A stretch of DNA of 64,000 bases, from contig NZ_JBBCBW010000013.1 in NCBI RefSeq assembly GCF_037204085.1, positions 62,001-126,000 on the forward strand, in the 5' to 3' direction. Positions 36,259 through 45,849 of this stretch are shown here, piece after piece. Both the position numbers and the translations under genes were made by a program. The notes beneath the pieces are model-generated. The model was not told the origin of the DNA, did not search any database, and worked only from the letters and a program-made list of their open reading frames with translations. Each line of letters starts with the position of its first letter. Position 1 is the stretch's first letter. The stretch comes from Variovorax sp037204085 (GTDB lineage: Bacteria > Pseudomonadota > Gammaproteobacteria > Burkholderiales > Burkholderiaceae_C).

Positions 36259-37230
36259 CTATTGCGCTCCTCCCGCGGCATCCAGCGAAGCCGAGGCCAG
36301 CACGCGCAGGCACAGGTCTTCGTAGGCAATGCCCGATGCGCGCGCCGACATGGGCACCAGCGAATGGCTGGTCATGCCGGGCGAGGTGTTCATCTCGAGC
36401 AGGAAGGGCTTGCGGTCGCTGGCGCGAATCATCACGTCGGCGCGGCCCCAGCCGCGGCAGCCGAGCGTGTGGTACGCGGCCAGCGTGATGCGCTGGATCT
36501 CGCGCTCCTCGGCTTCGGGCAGGCCGCTCGGGCAGTGGTACTTCACATCGTCGGTGAAGTACTTGTTCTGGTAGTCGTAGGCACCTTCGGGTGCGGCAAT
36601 GCGCACCACGGGCAGCGCGCGCGCATCAAGCCCCTGGCCGAGCACGGCGCAGGTCACTTCCTCGCCTTCGATGAATTCCTCGCACAGCACATCGGCGTCG
36701 TACTTGGCCGAAAGCGCCACCGCCTCCTGCATCTGCGAATAGCCCTCGACCTTCGTCACGCCAATGGACGAGCCCTCGCGCGGCGGCTTCACGATCAGGG
36801 GCAGGCCCAGCACGTCGGGCACGGCCCGAATCTGCTCGCGGCTTTGCTGGTCGAACGCCAGGCGCACGTATTTCGGCGTGGGCAGGCCGTCGGCCTGCCA
36901 GATGCGCTTGGTCATGACCTTGTCCATGGCCACGCTGGAAGCCATCACGCCCGAGCCGGTGTAGGGAATGCCGAGCAGCTCGAGCGCGCCCTGCACCGTG
37001 CCGTCTTCGCCATGCCGCCCGTGCAGCGCGATGAAGCAGCGCGCAAAGCCGTCGCGCCGAAGCTCGACCAGATCGCGTTCCGACGGATCGAAGGCATGCG
37101 CATCGACGCCGCGCGAGCGCAGCGCCTCGAGCACGCCGCCGCCCGACATGAGCGAGATTTCGCGCTCGGCGGAGCTTCCGCCGAACAGCACGGCAACCTT
37201 GCCGAATTGCTTTGGATCTTGAAGAGTCAT
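36259..37230 (-). CDS. ddlB: D-alanine-D-alanine ligase
   Basis: 323 residues, ATP-grasp ligase that makes D-Ala-D-Ala. VAVLFGGSSAEREISLMSG opens the family, with FIALHGRHGEDGTVQGALELLGIPYTGSG, KPPREGSSIGVTKV, CEEFIEGEEVTCAVL and LEMNTSPGMTSHSL. Start ATG 37230 overlaps the murC stop by 4 bases (ATGA). The peptide product is used by MurF, also in this cluster. Confidence 0.97.
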   Translation of the reverse strand: MTLQDPKQFGKVAVLFGGSSAEREISLMSGGGVLEALRSRGVDAHAFDPSERDLVELRRDGFARCFIALHGRHGEDGTVQGALELLGIPYTGSGVMASSVAMDKVMTKRIWQADGLPTPKYVRLAFDQQSREQIRAVPDVLGLPLIVKPPREGSSIGVTKVEGYSQMQEAVALSAKYDADVLCEEFIEGEEVTCAVLGQGLDARALPVVRIAAPEGAYDYQNKYFTDDVKYHCPSGLPEAEEREIQRITLAAYHTLGCRGWGRADVMIRASDRKPFLLEMNTSPGMTSHSLVPMSARASGIAYEDLCLRVLASASLDAAGGAQ

Positions 37231-38669
37231 TGGGTAACCTCCGCGCCGCGCGATGCGGTGGCAAGCTCGACAACCTTGCCGGGCACCGCGCCGATGGAGC
37301 CCGCGCCCATGCAAAGCACCACATCGCCGGCGCGCGCGTTGTCCACAATGGCTTGCGGCATGGCGTTGATGTCGTCCACGAACACCGGCTCCACCTTGCC
37401 TGCCACGCGCAGGGCACGCGCCAGCGAGCGGCCGTCGGCAGCCACGATGGGCGGCTCGCCGGCGGCATACACCTCGCCCAGCAGCACCGCGTCGGCATTG
37501 CCGATGACCTTGACGAAGTCTTCGAAGCAGTCACGCGTGCGGGTGTAGCGGTGCGGCTGAAATGCCAGCACCAGCCGGCGGCCCGGGAATGCGCCGCGGG
37601 CAGCGGCAATGGTCGCAGCCATTTCGACCGGGTGATGGCCGTAGTCGTCGATCACGGTGAATGTGCCCGGCGCGTCCACGCCGGCCTGCCCCTGCACGGC
37701 CACGTCGCCGTAGCTCTGGAAGCGGCGGCCCACACCCTTGAAGCCTGCAAGCCCGCGCTGCACCGCTTCGTCGGGAATACCGAGCTCCACCGCCACCGCG
37801 ATCACCGAGAGCGCGTTGCGCACGTTGTGCTCGCCAGGCAGGTTGAGCACGATGGGCAGGTCGGGCAGCGTGACGCCGTTGCGCCGCTGCGCCGTGAAAT
37901 GCATTTGCCCGCCCACGGCGCGCACGTCGACCGCGCGCACCTGGGCGCCTTCGTCGAACCCGTAGCTGGTGACCGGGCAGGTGACCTCGCCCACGATGTC
38001 GCGCACCGCCGGATCGTCGGTGCACAAGATGGCCACGCCGTAGAACGGCATGCGGTGCAGGAAGTCGACGAACGCCTTCTTGAGCTTCGCGAAGTCGTGC
38101 CCGTAGGTTTCCATGTGGTCGGCATCGATGTTCGTGACCACTGCCATCACCGGCAGCAGGTTCAGGAACGACGCGTCCGACTCGTCGGCCTCCACCACGA
38201 TGTAGTCACCGCTGCCGAGCTGCGCGTTGGCGCCGGCGCTGTTCAGGCGGCCGCCGATCACGAAGGTCGGATCGAGCCCGGCGGCTTCGAGCACGCTCGC
38301 CACCAGGCTGGTGGTAGTGGTCTTGCCGTGCGTGCCGGCAATCGCGATGCCCTGCTTCAGGCGCATCAGCTCGGCCAGCATCATGGCGCGCGGCACGACC
38401 GGGATGCGCTTCTCGCGCGCGGCCAGCACTTCGGGGTTGTCGGACTGCACCGCCGTGGAGGTCACCACCGCGTCGGCGCCCTCGATGTGCGCGGCTGCAT
38501 GCCCGACGAAGGTACCGATGCCCAGGCTCGCCAGCCGGCGCAGCGTGGCGCTGTCCGCCAGGTCGGACCCCGTGATGCGGTAACCCAGGTTCAGCAGCAC
38601 TTCGGCAATGCCGCTCATGCCCGAGCCGCCGACGCCCACGAAGTGAATATGACGAATCGCGTGCTTCAT
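37227..38669 (-). CDS. murC: UDP-N-acetylmuramate-L-alanine ligase
   Basis: 480 residues. Adds the first stem amino acid, L-Ala. The N-terminal domain begins HIHFVGVGGSGMSGIAEVLLNLGYRITG; the P-loop is IAGTHGKTTTTSLVAS; VVEADESDASFL and VTNIDADHMETYG are typical, and the C-terminal domain has VIDDYGHHPVEMAATI. It overlaps murG and ddlB by 4 bases each. Distinguished from mpl at 13494 by VGVGGSGMSG. Confidence 0.97.
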   Translation of the reverse strand: MKHAIRHIHFVGVGGSGMSGIAEVLLNLGYRITGSDLADSATLRRLASLGIGTFVGHAAAHIEGADAVVTSTAVQSDNPEVLAAREKRIPVVPRAMMLAELMRLKQGIAIAGTHGKTTTTSLVASVLEAAGLDPTFVIGGRLNSAGANAQLGSGDYIVVEADESDASFLNLLPVMAVVTNIDADHMETYGHDFAKLKKAFVDFLHRMPFYGVAILCTDDPAVRDIVGEVTCPVTSYGFDEGAQVRAVDVRAVGGQMHFTAQRRNGVTLPDLPIVLNLPGEHNVRNALSVIAVAVELGIPDEAVQRGLAGFKGVGRRFQSYGDVAVQGQAGVDAPGTFTVIDDYGHHPVEMAATIAAARGAFPGRRLVLAFQPHRYTRTRDCFEDFVKVIGNADAVLLGEVYAAGEPPIVAADGRSLARALRVAGKVEPVFVDDINAMPQAIVDNARAGDVVLCMGAGSIGAVPGKVVELATASRGAEVTQ

Positions 38670-39730
38670 TTGGCAAGCTCCTCGCAGGCGCGGACGACCG
38701 CTTCCACTGCATCGGTCTTCTGCATGGTTTTGGCCTTGGCGGCCTTTTCGATCAGCGCGGTGCGCTCGGTTTTCTGTAGCAAATCAGCCAGCAATTCAGG
38801 TGTGAGGTCGGTCTGCTGCACCAGCCAGCCGCCGCCCGCATCGACGAGGAAGCGCGCGTTGGTGGTCTGGTGGTCGTCGACCGCCGAAGGAAAAGGCACG
38901 AACAGCGCTGCTGCGCCGACGGCCGCGATTTCTGTGACGGTGCTGGCCCCTGCACGCGCGACGATGATGTCGGCGTCGGCATAGGCCTGCGCGGTGTCTT
39001 CGATGAACGGCGTGAGCTCGCCCTCGACGCCGGCCGCGGCGTAGTTGGCGCGCAGCTCGTCGATCTGCTTGGCGCCGCTCTGGTGCAGCACCGTGGGGCG
39101 CGTGCCCGGCTCGATGCGCGCGAGCGCCTGCGGCACCACGGCATTGAGCGCCTTGGCGCCCAGGCTGCCGCCGACCACCAAGAGGCGCAGCGGCCCGCTG
39201 CGGCCCGCAAAGCGCACGGCCGGCGCGGGTTGCGACGTGAACGCCGCGCGCAGCGGATTGCCCACCCACTGCGCCTTCTTCAGCACATTGGGAAAAGCCG
39301 TGAACACCCGATCGGCCACGCCCGCGAGCACCTTGTTGGCAAGGCCGGCGACCGAATTCTGCTCGTGCAGCACCAGCGGCTTGTTGAGCAGCACGCTCAT
39401 CATTCCGCCTGGAAAGGTGATGTAGCCGCCCAGGCCCACCACGACGTCGGGCTTGACGCGGCGCACCACGCCAAGGCTCTGCCAGAAAGCCCGAAGGAGC
39501 CGCAGCGGAAGCAGGAACAGCGTGAACGGCCCCTTGCCGCGCACGCCGCCGAACTGGACCGGCTCGAAAGCGAAGCCGCGCGGCGGCACCAGCTTTTCTT
39601 CCATGCTGCCGGGCGCGCCCAGCCAGTGCACGCGCCAGCCGCGCTCGCGCAGGGCCTCGGCCACCGCGAGTCCCGGAAAGATGTGGCCGCCCGTGCCGCC
39701 GGCCATGACGAGTGCTGTGCGGCTTGTCAT
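38666..39730 (-). CDS. murG: UDP-GlcNAc:lipid I N-acetylglucosaminyltransferase MurG
   Basis: 354 residues, GT-B fold enzyme that converts lipid I to lipid II at the inner face of the membrane. N-terminal VMAGGTGGHIFPGLAVAEALRERGW is the G-loop with lipid-facing residues; HEQNSVAGLANKVLA and the C-terminal VGGSLGAKALN and ARAGASTVTEIAAVG match the family. It overlaps ftsW and murC by 4 bases each. Confidence 0.97.
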   Translation of the reverse strand: MTSRTALVMAGGTGGHIFPGLAVAEALRERGWRVHWLGAPGSMEEKLVPPRGFAFEPVQFGGVRGKGPFTLFLLPLRLLRAFWQSLGVVRRVKPDVVVGLGGYITFPGGMMSVLLNKPLVLHEQNSVAGLANKVLAGVADRVFTAFPNVLKKAQWVGNPLRAAFTSQPAPAVRFAGRSGPLRLLVVGGSLGAKALNAVVPQALARIEPGTRPTVLHQSGAKQIDELRANYAAAGVEGELTPFIEDTAQAYADADIIVARAGASTVTEIAAVGAAALFVPFPSAVDDHQTTNARFLVDAGGGWLVQQTDLTPELLADLLQKTERTALIEKAAKAKTMQKTDAVEAVVRACEELAK

Positions 39731-41025
39731 ATGCGGCCTCCACGCATCAGCACACGATTCTCATAATCGATTCGCAGCACCACCGCCAGGGCCACCAGGT
39801 TCATCAGGATGGCCGAGCCGCCGAAGCTCATCAGCGGCAAGGTCAGCCCCTTGGTGGGCAGCGCGCCCAGGTTCACGCCCATGTTGATGAAGGCCTGGAA
39901 GCCGATCCACACGCCCACGCCCTGCGCCACGAGCCCCGAGAACACTCGATCCAGAGCAATCGCCTGGCGGCCGATGTGCATGATGCGGCGGGTCAGCCAG
40001 AGGAACAGGCCGATGATCAGCAGCACGCCGACCAGGCCGAACTCCTCGCCGATCACGGCCAGCAGGAAGTCGGTGTGCGCCTCGGGCAGCCAGTGCAGCT
40101 TTTCGACGCTGCCGCCCAGCCCCACGCCGAAGATCTCGCCGCGGCCGATGGCAATGAGCGAGTGCGAGAGCTGGTAGCCCTTGCCCAGCGCATGCTCCTC
40201 GCTCCACGGGTCGAGGTAGGCAAAGATGCGCTCGCGCCGCCACGGGCTGCTGGCCACGATGGTGCCGAAGGCCACCACCACCAGCGCGGCAATGACGAAG
40301 AACATGCGCGCGTTCACGCCGCCCAGGAACAGGATGCCCATGGCGATCACGGCAATCACCATGAAGGCGCCCATGTCGGGCTCGGCCATCACCAGCATGC
40401 CGACCACCACCACCGCAATGCCCATCGGCAGCACCGCGCGGAAGAAGCGCTCCTTGATTTCCATCTTGCGCACCATGTAGCTGGCGGCATAGAACACCAT
40501 CGCGAGCTTGGCGAGCTCGGACGGCTGAAAGCGCATGAAGCCCAGCGGCAGCCAGCGCCGCGCGCCGTTCACGTTGATGCCGATGTGCGGAATGAGCACC
40601 GCCACCAGCAACAGCAGCGAGGCCACGAAGAGCCAGGGCGCGGAGCGCTCCCACGTCTTCATGGGAATCTGGAAGGCCAGCAGCGCCGCAATGAACGCCA
40701 CCGCCACCGACGCCGCATGCCGCGTGAGGAAGAACACCGGGCCGTAGCCCGCGCGCGCAAAGCGCGGGTTGTCCGGCAGTGCGATGGAGGCTGAATACAC
40801 CATCACCAAGCCCCAGGTGAGCAGCGCAACGGTGACCCAGACCAGCGCCTGGTCGAAGCCCAGCACACGCATCGGCGTGGCCTTGGTCTGCGTAACGCCG
40901 GCGCCGCCCAGCCGCACCGGCAGGTGCATGGGCAAGGCGTCGATGCCGCTGCGCGCGCGACCGAACCAGCCACCGAAACGGGTGGGCTTGGCGTTGGGCG
41001 TGGCGCCGGCGGCTGTGGTGTTCAA
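39727..41025 (-). CDS. ftsW: Septal SEDS polymerase FtsW
   Basis: 432 residues with about ten transmembrane helices after a ~55-residue cytoplasmic N-terminus. It is the septal glycosyltransferase partnered with FtsI. Signature parts: VMVYSASIALPDN after the first helix, GARRWLPLGFMRFQPSELAKL, AEPDMGAFMVI, LGKGYQLSHSLIAIGRGEIFGVGLGGSVEKLHWLPEAHTDFLLAVIGEEFG and GLTLPLMSFGGSA. The proposed start is a TTG that overlaps the murD stop (TTGA), consistent with tight coupling; a downstream ATG at codon 33 or 52 would shorten the N-terminus but is less well supported. Confidence 0.94.
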   Translation of the reverse strand: MNTTAAGATPNAKPTRFGGWFGRARSGIDALPMHLPVRLGGAGVTQTKATPMRVLGFDQALVWVTVALLTWGLVMVYSASIALPDNPRFARAGYGPVFFLTRHAASVAVAFIAALLAFQIPMKTWERSAPWLFVASLLLLVAVLIPHIGINVNGARRWLPLGFMRFQPSELAKLAMVFYAASYMVRKMEIKERFFRAVLPMGIAVVVVGMLVMAEPDMGAFMVIAVIAMGILFLGGVNARMFFVIAALVVVAFGTIVASSPWRRERIFAYLDPWSEEHALGKGYQLSHSLIAIGRGEIFGVGLGGSVEKLHWLPEAHTDFLLAVIGEEFGLVGVLLIIGLFLWLTRRIMHIGRQAIALDRVFSGLVAQGVGVWIGFQAFINMGVNLGALPTKGLTLPLMSFGGSAILMNLVALAVVLRIDYENRVLMRGGRI

Positions 41026-43211
41026 ACCGGGTCTCCCGAGGAAAAGTCGGAATCGTTCGACGACGAGGCAGCTTCGCGCGGGTTGTCTGCGAGCGTCTGC
41101 ACGGCTTCGCGGAACACCGCCGCGCGATGTTCGTAGTCCTTGAACATGTCGAAGCTCGCACAGGCCGGTGACAACAGCACGGCATCGCCGGGGTTGGCGC
41201 GCGCGGCGGCCAGGTTCACGGCCTCTTCCATCGAGCCCGCATGCATCAGCGAGACGCCGGTGGAAGCCAGGGCCTGCTCGATCAGCGGCGCGTCGCGGCC
41301 GATGAGCACCACGGCGCGCGCAAACTGGCGCACCGGCTCGGCCAGCGGCTCGAAGTCTTGCCCCTTGCCTTCGCCGCCGAGGATGACGACCACGCGGCGG
41401 TCTTCGCCCAGGCCGCTCAGGGCGGCGGCCGTGGCACCGACGTTGGTGCCCTTGCTGTCGTCGAAGTACTCGACATCGTCCACCAGCGCGATCGGTTCGA
41501 CCCGGTGCGGCTCGCCGCGGTATTCGCGCAGGCCATAGAGCATGGGGCCGAGCGGACAGTCGGCGGCGCTGGCGAGCGCAAGTGCAGCCAATGCGTTCAT
41601 GGCGTTGTGGCGCCCGCGAATGCGCAGCGCGTCCGCGGGCATCAGGCGCTGAAGGAAGATTTCTTCTTCCACGACCGCGCCGCGCTTGCGCTTTTGCGTC
41701 TCGTCGGCTTCCAACGCACGCACCAGCCAGGTCATGCCGTTGACGCGCTCGATGCCGTAGTCGCCCGGACGCAGCGGCATCGCGCTGCCGAAGGTAACGT
41801 GCGTACGGATCTGCGGGCGCTGCAGCTTCACCCTGACGGGCGCAGGCAGCATCGCCATTACGCCCGGGTCGTCGCGGTTGAGCACCATGAGGCCTTGCGC
41901 GCCGAAGATGCGTGCCTTCGCGGACGCATACGCGGGCATGTCGCCATGCCAGTCGAGATGATCCTGCGTGAGGTTGAGCACCGTCGCAGCCGTGGGCTCG
42001 AAGCCCTGCACGCCGTCAAGCTGAAAGCTGGAGAGTTCGAGCACCCACACGTCGGGCAGCGTCTCGGCGTCGATATGCGAGGTCAGTGTGTCGAGCAGCG
42101 TCGGGCCGATGTTGCCGGCCACCGCCACGGTCTTTCCCGCACGTTCGACGAGCTGGCCCGTGAGCGCGGTGACGGTGGTCTTGCCGTTGGTGCCGGTGAT
42201 GGCAAGCACGGCGGGGGTGTAGCCCTTGGGTGCCGTCGGCTCTTCGATCGGCACCAATGGGAGCTGGGCCGTCGGCTCTTCCTCGACAGCAGCGGACGCC
42301 GGATTGGAGGCGGAGATCTCGGCAATCTTGGCAACGAACTCGGCCGCCTCCCGGGCCGCGGTAGGCACGTAGGGCTTGCCGGTGCTCGGGAGCCTTGAAA
42401 CAGCGGCGGGTGCCGGCGATGGGGCGGGCGCTTCTTGCGTCTCCGCGTTCGGTGCCTCCTCCGAAGGCGGTGAAACAGGAACGCTCAGCGAAGGATCGCG
42501 CGGCATGGCTTCCGCCATGGCGGGGGTTTCCGCGGGCTCGCCTTCGGTGGCCGCCTCGGCCGGCGCTTCCGCTGCCTCGGGTGTTGCCGGAGCTTCGGTT
42601 GCGTTCGTTGCTTCGGTGGCTTCGGTTGCCGAAGTAGGCTCTGCAGCTTCAGGCGTTTCCGCAGGTACAGCAGCTTCGACCTGTTCGGCCGATTCAGGCA
42701 CTTCGGCCGCTTCAGGCTCGACAGGCGCAGCGACCGTTAGTTCCACGTCCAGCGCCAATTCGGCCTGCGCTTCAGGCTCCGCAACTTCCACGGGCACTTC
42801 CGTAGCGGGCTCGGCTTCGGCCGGTGCTTCGGCCTCGGGCTCCGCTTCCACGACCGGCACTTCGACCGTTCGCAGATCTTGCAGCGCACGCGCAAAGAGA
42901 TCGAGTTCGCCGCCGACCGGCAGCCCCACGGCGCGCGCCGCATCGACGACCGGCGCGATGGTCGCGGGCGACAGACCCGGCGAACGGTAGACGGCCCGGA
43001 CCGGCGTGCCTTCGATCAGTGCGGCCGAGAACGGCCCGCCGACGAACGTCACCTCGGGCAACTCCGCCCGCAGCGTTGCAAGCAGCGCGGGCGCCTCGCG
43101 CGTATCGGCCACGGTCACCAATGCGCCGTGACGTGCGCACCAGCGCGCCATCGCCAGCCCGGACGCACCAAGGCCGAGGATCAATACGGGGAGGTCTTTC
43201 AGGTGTCGCAT
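41022..43211 (-). CDS. murD: UDP-N-acetylmuramoylalanine-D-glutamate ligase with a large internal linker
   Basis: 729 residues, about 250-280 longer than usual MurD (~440-500). Domain 1 (1-110) has the UDP-binding VLILGLGASGLAMARWC and ends GELDLFARAL. Then comes a ~210-residue insertion (119-330, bases 42857-42222), rich in Ala, Glu, Pro, Thr and Val. Domain 2 resumes at VLAITGTNGKTTVTAL (residue 336-351) with LNLTQDHLDWHG; domain 3 has FDDSKGTNVGATAAAL. In E. coli the two domains are joined by about ten residues. All catalytic motifs are intact, the insertion keeps the frame, and downstream overlaps are intact, so the enzyme is likely active. MurD adds D-Glu. The gap to mraY is 7 bases. Confidence 0.94.
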   Translation of the reverse strand: MRHLKDLPVLILGLGASGLAMARWCARHGALVTVADTREAPALLATLRAELPEVTFVGGPFSAALIEGTPVRAVYRSPGLSPATIAPVVDAARAVGLPVGGELDLFARALQDLRTVEVPVVEAEPEAEAPAEAEPATEVPVEVAEPEAQAELALDVELTVAAPVEPEAAEVPESAEQVEAAVPAETPEAAEPTSATEATEATNATEAPATPEAAEAPAEAATEGEPAETPAMAEAMPRDPSLSVPVSPPSEEAPNAETQEAPAPSPAPAAVSRLPSTGKPYVPTAAREAAEFVAKIAEISASNPASAAVEEEPTAQLPLVPIEEPTAPKGYTPAVLAITGTNGKTTVTALTGQLVERAGKTVAVAGNIGPTLLDTLTSHIDAETLPDVWVLELSSFQLDGVQGFEPTAATVLNLTQDHLDWHGDMPAYASAKARIFGAQGLMVLNRDDPGVMAMLPAPVRVKLQRPQIRTHVTFGSAMPLRPGDYGIERVNGMTWLVRALEADETQKRKRGAVVEEEIFLQRLMPADALRIRGRHNAMNALAALALASAADCPLGPMLYGLREYRGEPHRVEPIALVDDVEYFDDSKGTNVGATAAALSGLGEDRRVVVILGGEGKGQDFEPLAEPVRQFARAVVLIGRDAPLIEQALASTGVSLMHAGSMEEAVNLAAARANPGDAVLLSPACASFDMFKDYEHRAAVFREAVQTLADNPREAASSSNDSDFSSGDPV

Positions 43212-43218
43212 GTGCCCG

Positions 43219-44397
43219 TTACCGCAGCTTCAGCGTTGAAAGACCCACGAGGCACAGCAGCATCGTGATGATCCAGAAGCGCACCACGACCTGCGTCTCG
43301 CGCCAGCCGCTCTTCTCGAAGTGGTGGTGCAGCGGCGCCATCTTGAGCACGCGCCGGCCCTCGCCGTAGCGCTTCTTGGTGTACTTGAAGTACATGACCT
43401 GCGCCATCACCGAGATCGCCTCGACCACGAAGATGCCGCCCATGATGAAGAACACGATCTCCTGGCGCACGATGACCGCGATGGTGCCCAAGGCGCCGCC
43501 AAGTGCCAGCGCGCCCACGTCGCCCATGAAGACCTGCGCCGGATGGGTGTTGAACCAGAGAAACGCCAGCCCCGCGCCGGCCATGGCCGAGCAGAACACC
43601 AGCAGCTCGCCCGATCCCGGGATGTTGGGGAACAGCAGGTACTTGGAATAGACCGCGCTGCCGGTCACGTAGGCAAACACGCCCAGCGCCGAGCCCACCA
43701 TCACCACCGGCATGATCGCCAGGCCGTCCAGGCCATCGGTCAGGTTGACGGCATTGCTTGCGCCCACGATCACCAGGTAAGTGAGCACCACAAAGCCGAT
43801 GCCGCCGAGTGGGTAGCTCACTTCCTTGAAGAAGGGCACCAGCAGGTTGATCTTCGGCGGAAAGTCGAGGTCGAAGCCCGACTGCACCCAGGCAAAGAAC
43901 AGCTGCAGCACGCGCCAGTTGGAGCTTTCCGAAATGCTGAAGAGCAGGTAGAAGCCGGCGATCAGGCCGACCACCGACTGCCAGAAATACTTTTCGCGCG
44001 AGCGCATGCCTTCCGGGTCCTTGCGCACCACCTTGCGCCAGTCGTCGACCCAGCCGATGGCACCGAAGCCCATCGTCACCCACAGCACGATCCAGACGAA
44101 GCGGTTCGACAGGTCGAACCAGAGCAGCGTGGCGAATGCAATGGCAAACAGCACCAGCACGCCGCCCATGGTGGGCGTGCCACTCTTGGTCAGGTGCGTT
44201 TCCATGCCGTAGCCGCGCACCGGCTGGCCGATCTTGAGCGCGGCCAGTCGGCGGATCACATACGGCCCGGCGACGAGGCCGACCACCAATGCGGTGAGCG
44301 CGGCCATCAGCGCACGGAAGGTGAGGTACTGAAAAACGCGCAAAAACCCGAATTCGGGCGAGAGTGTTTGCAGCCACTGGGCCAGGCTCATCAGCAT
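43219..44397 (-). CDS. mraY: Phospho-MurNAc-pentapeptide transferase MraY
   Basis: 392 residues, about ten transmembrane helices. Forms lipid I from UDP-MurNAc-pentapeptide and undecaprenyl phosphate. Diagnostic stretches: GTPTMGGVLVLFAI, VDDWRKVVRKDPEGM (catalytic Asp pair), NAVNLTDGLDGLA, and the late MGDVGALALGGALGTIA and APLHHHFEKSGW. Full-length relative to the family. It lies 15 bases after murF. Confidence 0.97.
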   Translation of the reverse strand: MLMSLAQWLQTLSPEFGFLRVFQYLTFRALMAALTALVVGLVAGPYVIRRLAALKIGQPVRGYGMETHLTKSGTPTMGGVLVLFAIAFATLLWFDLSNRFVWIVLWVTMGFGAIGWVDDWRKVVRKDPEGMRSREKYFWQSVVGLIAGFYLLFSISESSNWRVLQLFFAWVQSGFDLDFPPKINLLVPFFKEVSYPLGGIGFVVLTYLVIVGASNAVNLTDGLDGLAIMPVVMVGSALGVFAYVTGSAVYSKYLLFPNIPGSGELLVFCSAMAGAGLAFLWFNTHPAQVFMGDVGALALGGALGTIAVIVRQEIVFFIMGGIFVVEAISVMAQVMYFKYTKKRYGEGRRVLKMAPLHHHFEKSGWRETQVVVRFWIITMLLCLVGLSTLKLR

Positions 44398-44412
44398 GTT
44401 GTCTTGCGCGGC

Positions 44413-45849
44413 TCATGCGTCATGACCGGCCTCCTTTTGTTGTTGTCGTGATTGCTCGATGGCCTGCACCACCCGCTCCATCTTCATGAAGCGCGAGCCC
44501 TTGACCAGCACGCTCCCGACCTGCGGCAGCCGCGCAAGCACGGCAGCATTGAGTGCATCGATCTCCGCGAAGTGCCGCCCATCGCTGCCGCTGCTGCCAC
44601 CGCCGAATGCGGCAACGCTGTGCGCCGTTTCGGCACCCAGCGCGTACACCGTCTCGATGCCGCGCTGCCGCGCCCAGTCGCCCACCTCGGTATGAAATTC
44701 GAGTGCGTGGTCGCCCACCTCGCCCATGTCGCCCAGCACCAGCAGGCGCGGACCGGGCAGCGCTGCGAGCACGTCGATGGCGGCACGCACGGAATCGGGG
44801 TTCGCGTTGTAGGTGTCGTCCACGAGCGTGAGCGAATGCCCGCCAGGCAGCACGACCTCGCTCGCCTTGGAACGGCCCTTCACCGGTTCGAATCTGGTGA
44901 GACCCGCGGCAATGGTTTCGAGCGAGACGCCGGCTGCAAGCGCGCAGGCGGTGGCCGCAAGCGCATTGACGACGTTGTGCCGGCCCGCAATGTGCAGGCT
45001 CGCATCGAAGTCGCCCAGCGGCGTGCGAATGCCGACCTGCCAGGCGCCATGCCCCCAGTCGGCGCGGACCAGCGAAATATCGGCGTCCGCCTGCTCGCCG
45101 AAGGTCATGCACCGGGGCGATGCGCCGTCACGTGCCATGTCGTTCCACAGCGCCGTGAACTCGTCGGCATGCGGGAACACGGCGGTGCCGCCCTCCGGCA
45201 AGAAGGAAAACACCGCGCCGTTCTCGCGCGCCACCGCGTCGACGGTGGCCATGAACTCGAGGTGTTCGCGCTGGGCGTTGTTCACCAGCGCAATGGTCGG
45301 GCGCGCGATAGCGGCCAAGCGTGCAATTTCGCCGGGGTGGTTCATGCCCAGCTCGACCACCGCGTGCTGGTGCTTGGCCCGCAGGCGAAGCAGCGTCAGC
45401 GGCACGCCGATCTCGTTATTGAAGTTGCCGGCCGTTGCCAAGGCGCGGTCAGCCCTGAAGGCGACCAGGATGGCCGCGATCATTTGCGTGACGGTGGTCT
45501 TGCCGTTGCTGCCGGTCACGGCGATGAGCGGCAGATCGAACTGCGCGCGCCAGCGTGCGCCCAGCGCACCGAGTGCCGCGAGGGAATCGGGCACCTCGAG
45601 ACCGGCCAGGCCGGCAGCCTCCAAGCCGTGGTGCGCAATGGCGGCCACGGCACCGTGCGCCTTGGCATCGGCCAGGAATTCATTGGCGTCGAAGCGCTCG
45701 CCCTTGAGCGCCACGAACAGGTCGCCCTGCGACAGCGTGCGGGTGTCGGTGTGAACGCGGGCAATCGCGGTTCCAGGGTCGCCCACCAGGCGCGAGCCCG
45801 GAATCCACTGCTGCGCCTGGGCCAGCGTGAGCATCATCGGCTCGCTCAT
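44413..45849 (-). CDS. murF: UDP-MurNAc-tripeptide-D-Ala-D-Ala ligase
   Basis: 478 residues. Adds D-Ala-D-Ala to UDP-MurNAc-tripeptide. The N-terminal domain carries SRLVGDPGTAIARVHTDTRTLSQGDLFVALKG; the P-loop is VTGSNGKTTVTQMIAA; LGMNHPGEI and NALAATACALA are typical, and the C-terminus holds LVDDTYNANPDSV and GDMGEVGDHALE. It starts at ATG 45849, overlapping the murE stop by 4 bases. Confidence 0.96.
   Translation of the reverse strand: MSEPMMLTLAQAQQWIPGSRLVGDPGTAIARVHTDTRTLSQGDLFVALKGERFDANEFLADAKAHGAVAAIAHHGLEAAGLAGLEVPDSLAALGALGARWRAQFDLPLIAVTGSNGKTTVTQMIAAILVAFRADRALATAGNFNNEIGVPLTLLRLRAKHQHAVVELGMNHPGEIARLAAIARPTIALVNNAQREHLEFMATVDAVARENGAVFSFLPEGGTAVFPHADEFTALWNDMARDGASPRCMTFGEQADADISLVRADWGHGAWQVGIRTPLGDFDASLHIAGRHNVVNALAATACALAAGVSLETIAAGLTRFEPVKGRSKASEVVLPGGHSLTLVDDTYNANPDSVRAAIDVLAALPGPRLLVLGDMGEVGDHALEFHTEVGDWARQRGIETVYALGAETAHSVAAFGGGSSGSDGRHFAEIDALNAAVLARLPQVGSVLVKGSRFMKMERVVQAIEQSRQQQKEAGHDA

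Noticed and set aside
37227..38669. Possible redundancy of murC and mpl
   Set aside because: The two differ in N-terminal signature (VGVGGSGMSG versus GICGTFMGG) and have distinct pathway roles; not a duplication artefact.
42222..42857. MurD linker as a frameshift or fusion artefact
   Set aside because: Frame is open across the linker, both flanking domains are in the same frame and residues are consistent with biased coding, so no error is evident from sequence.
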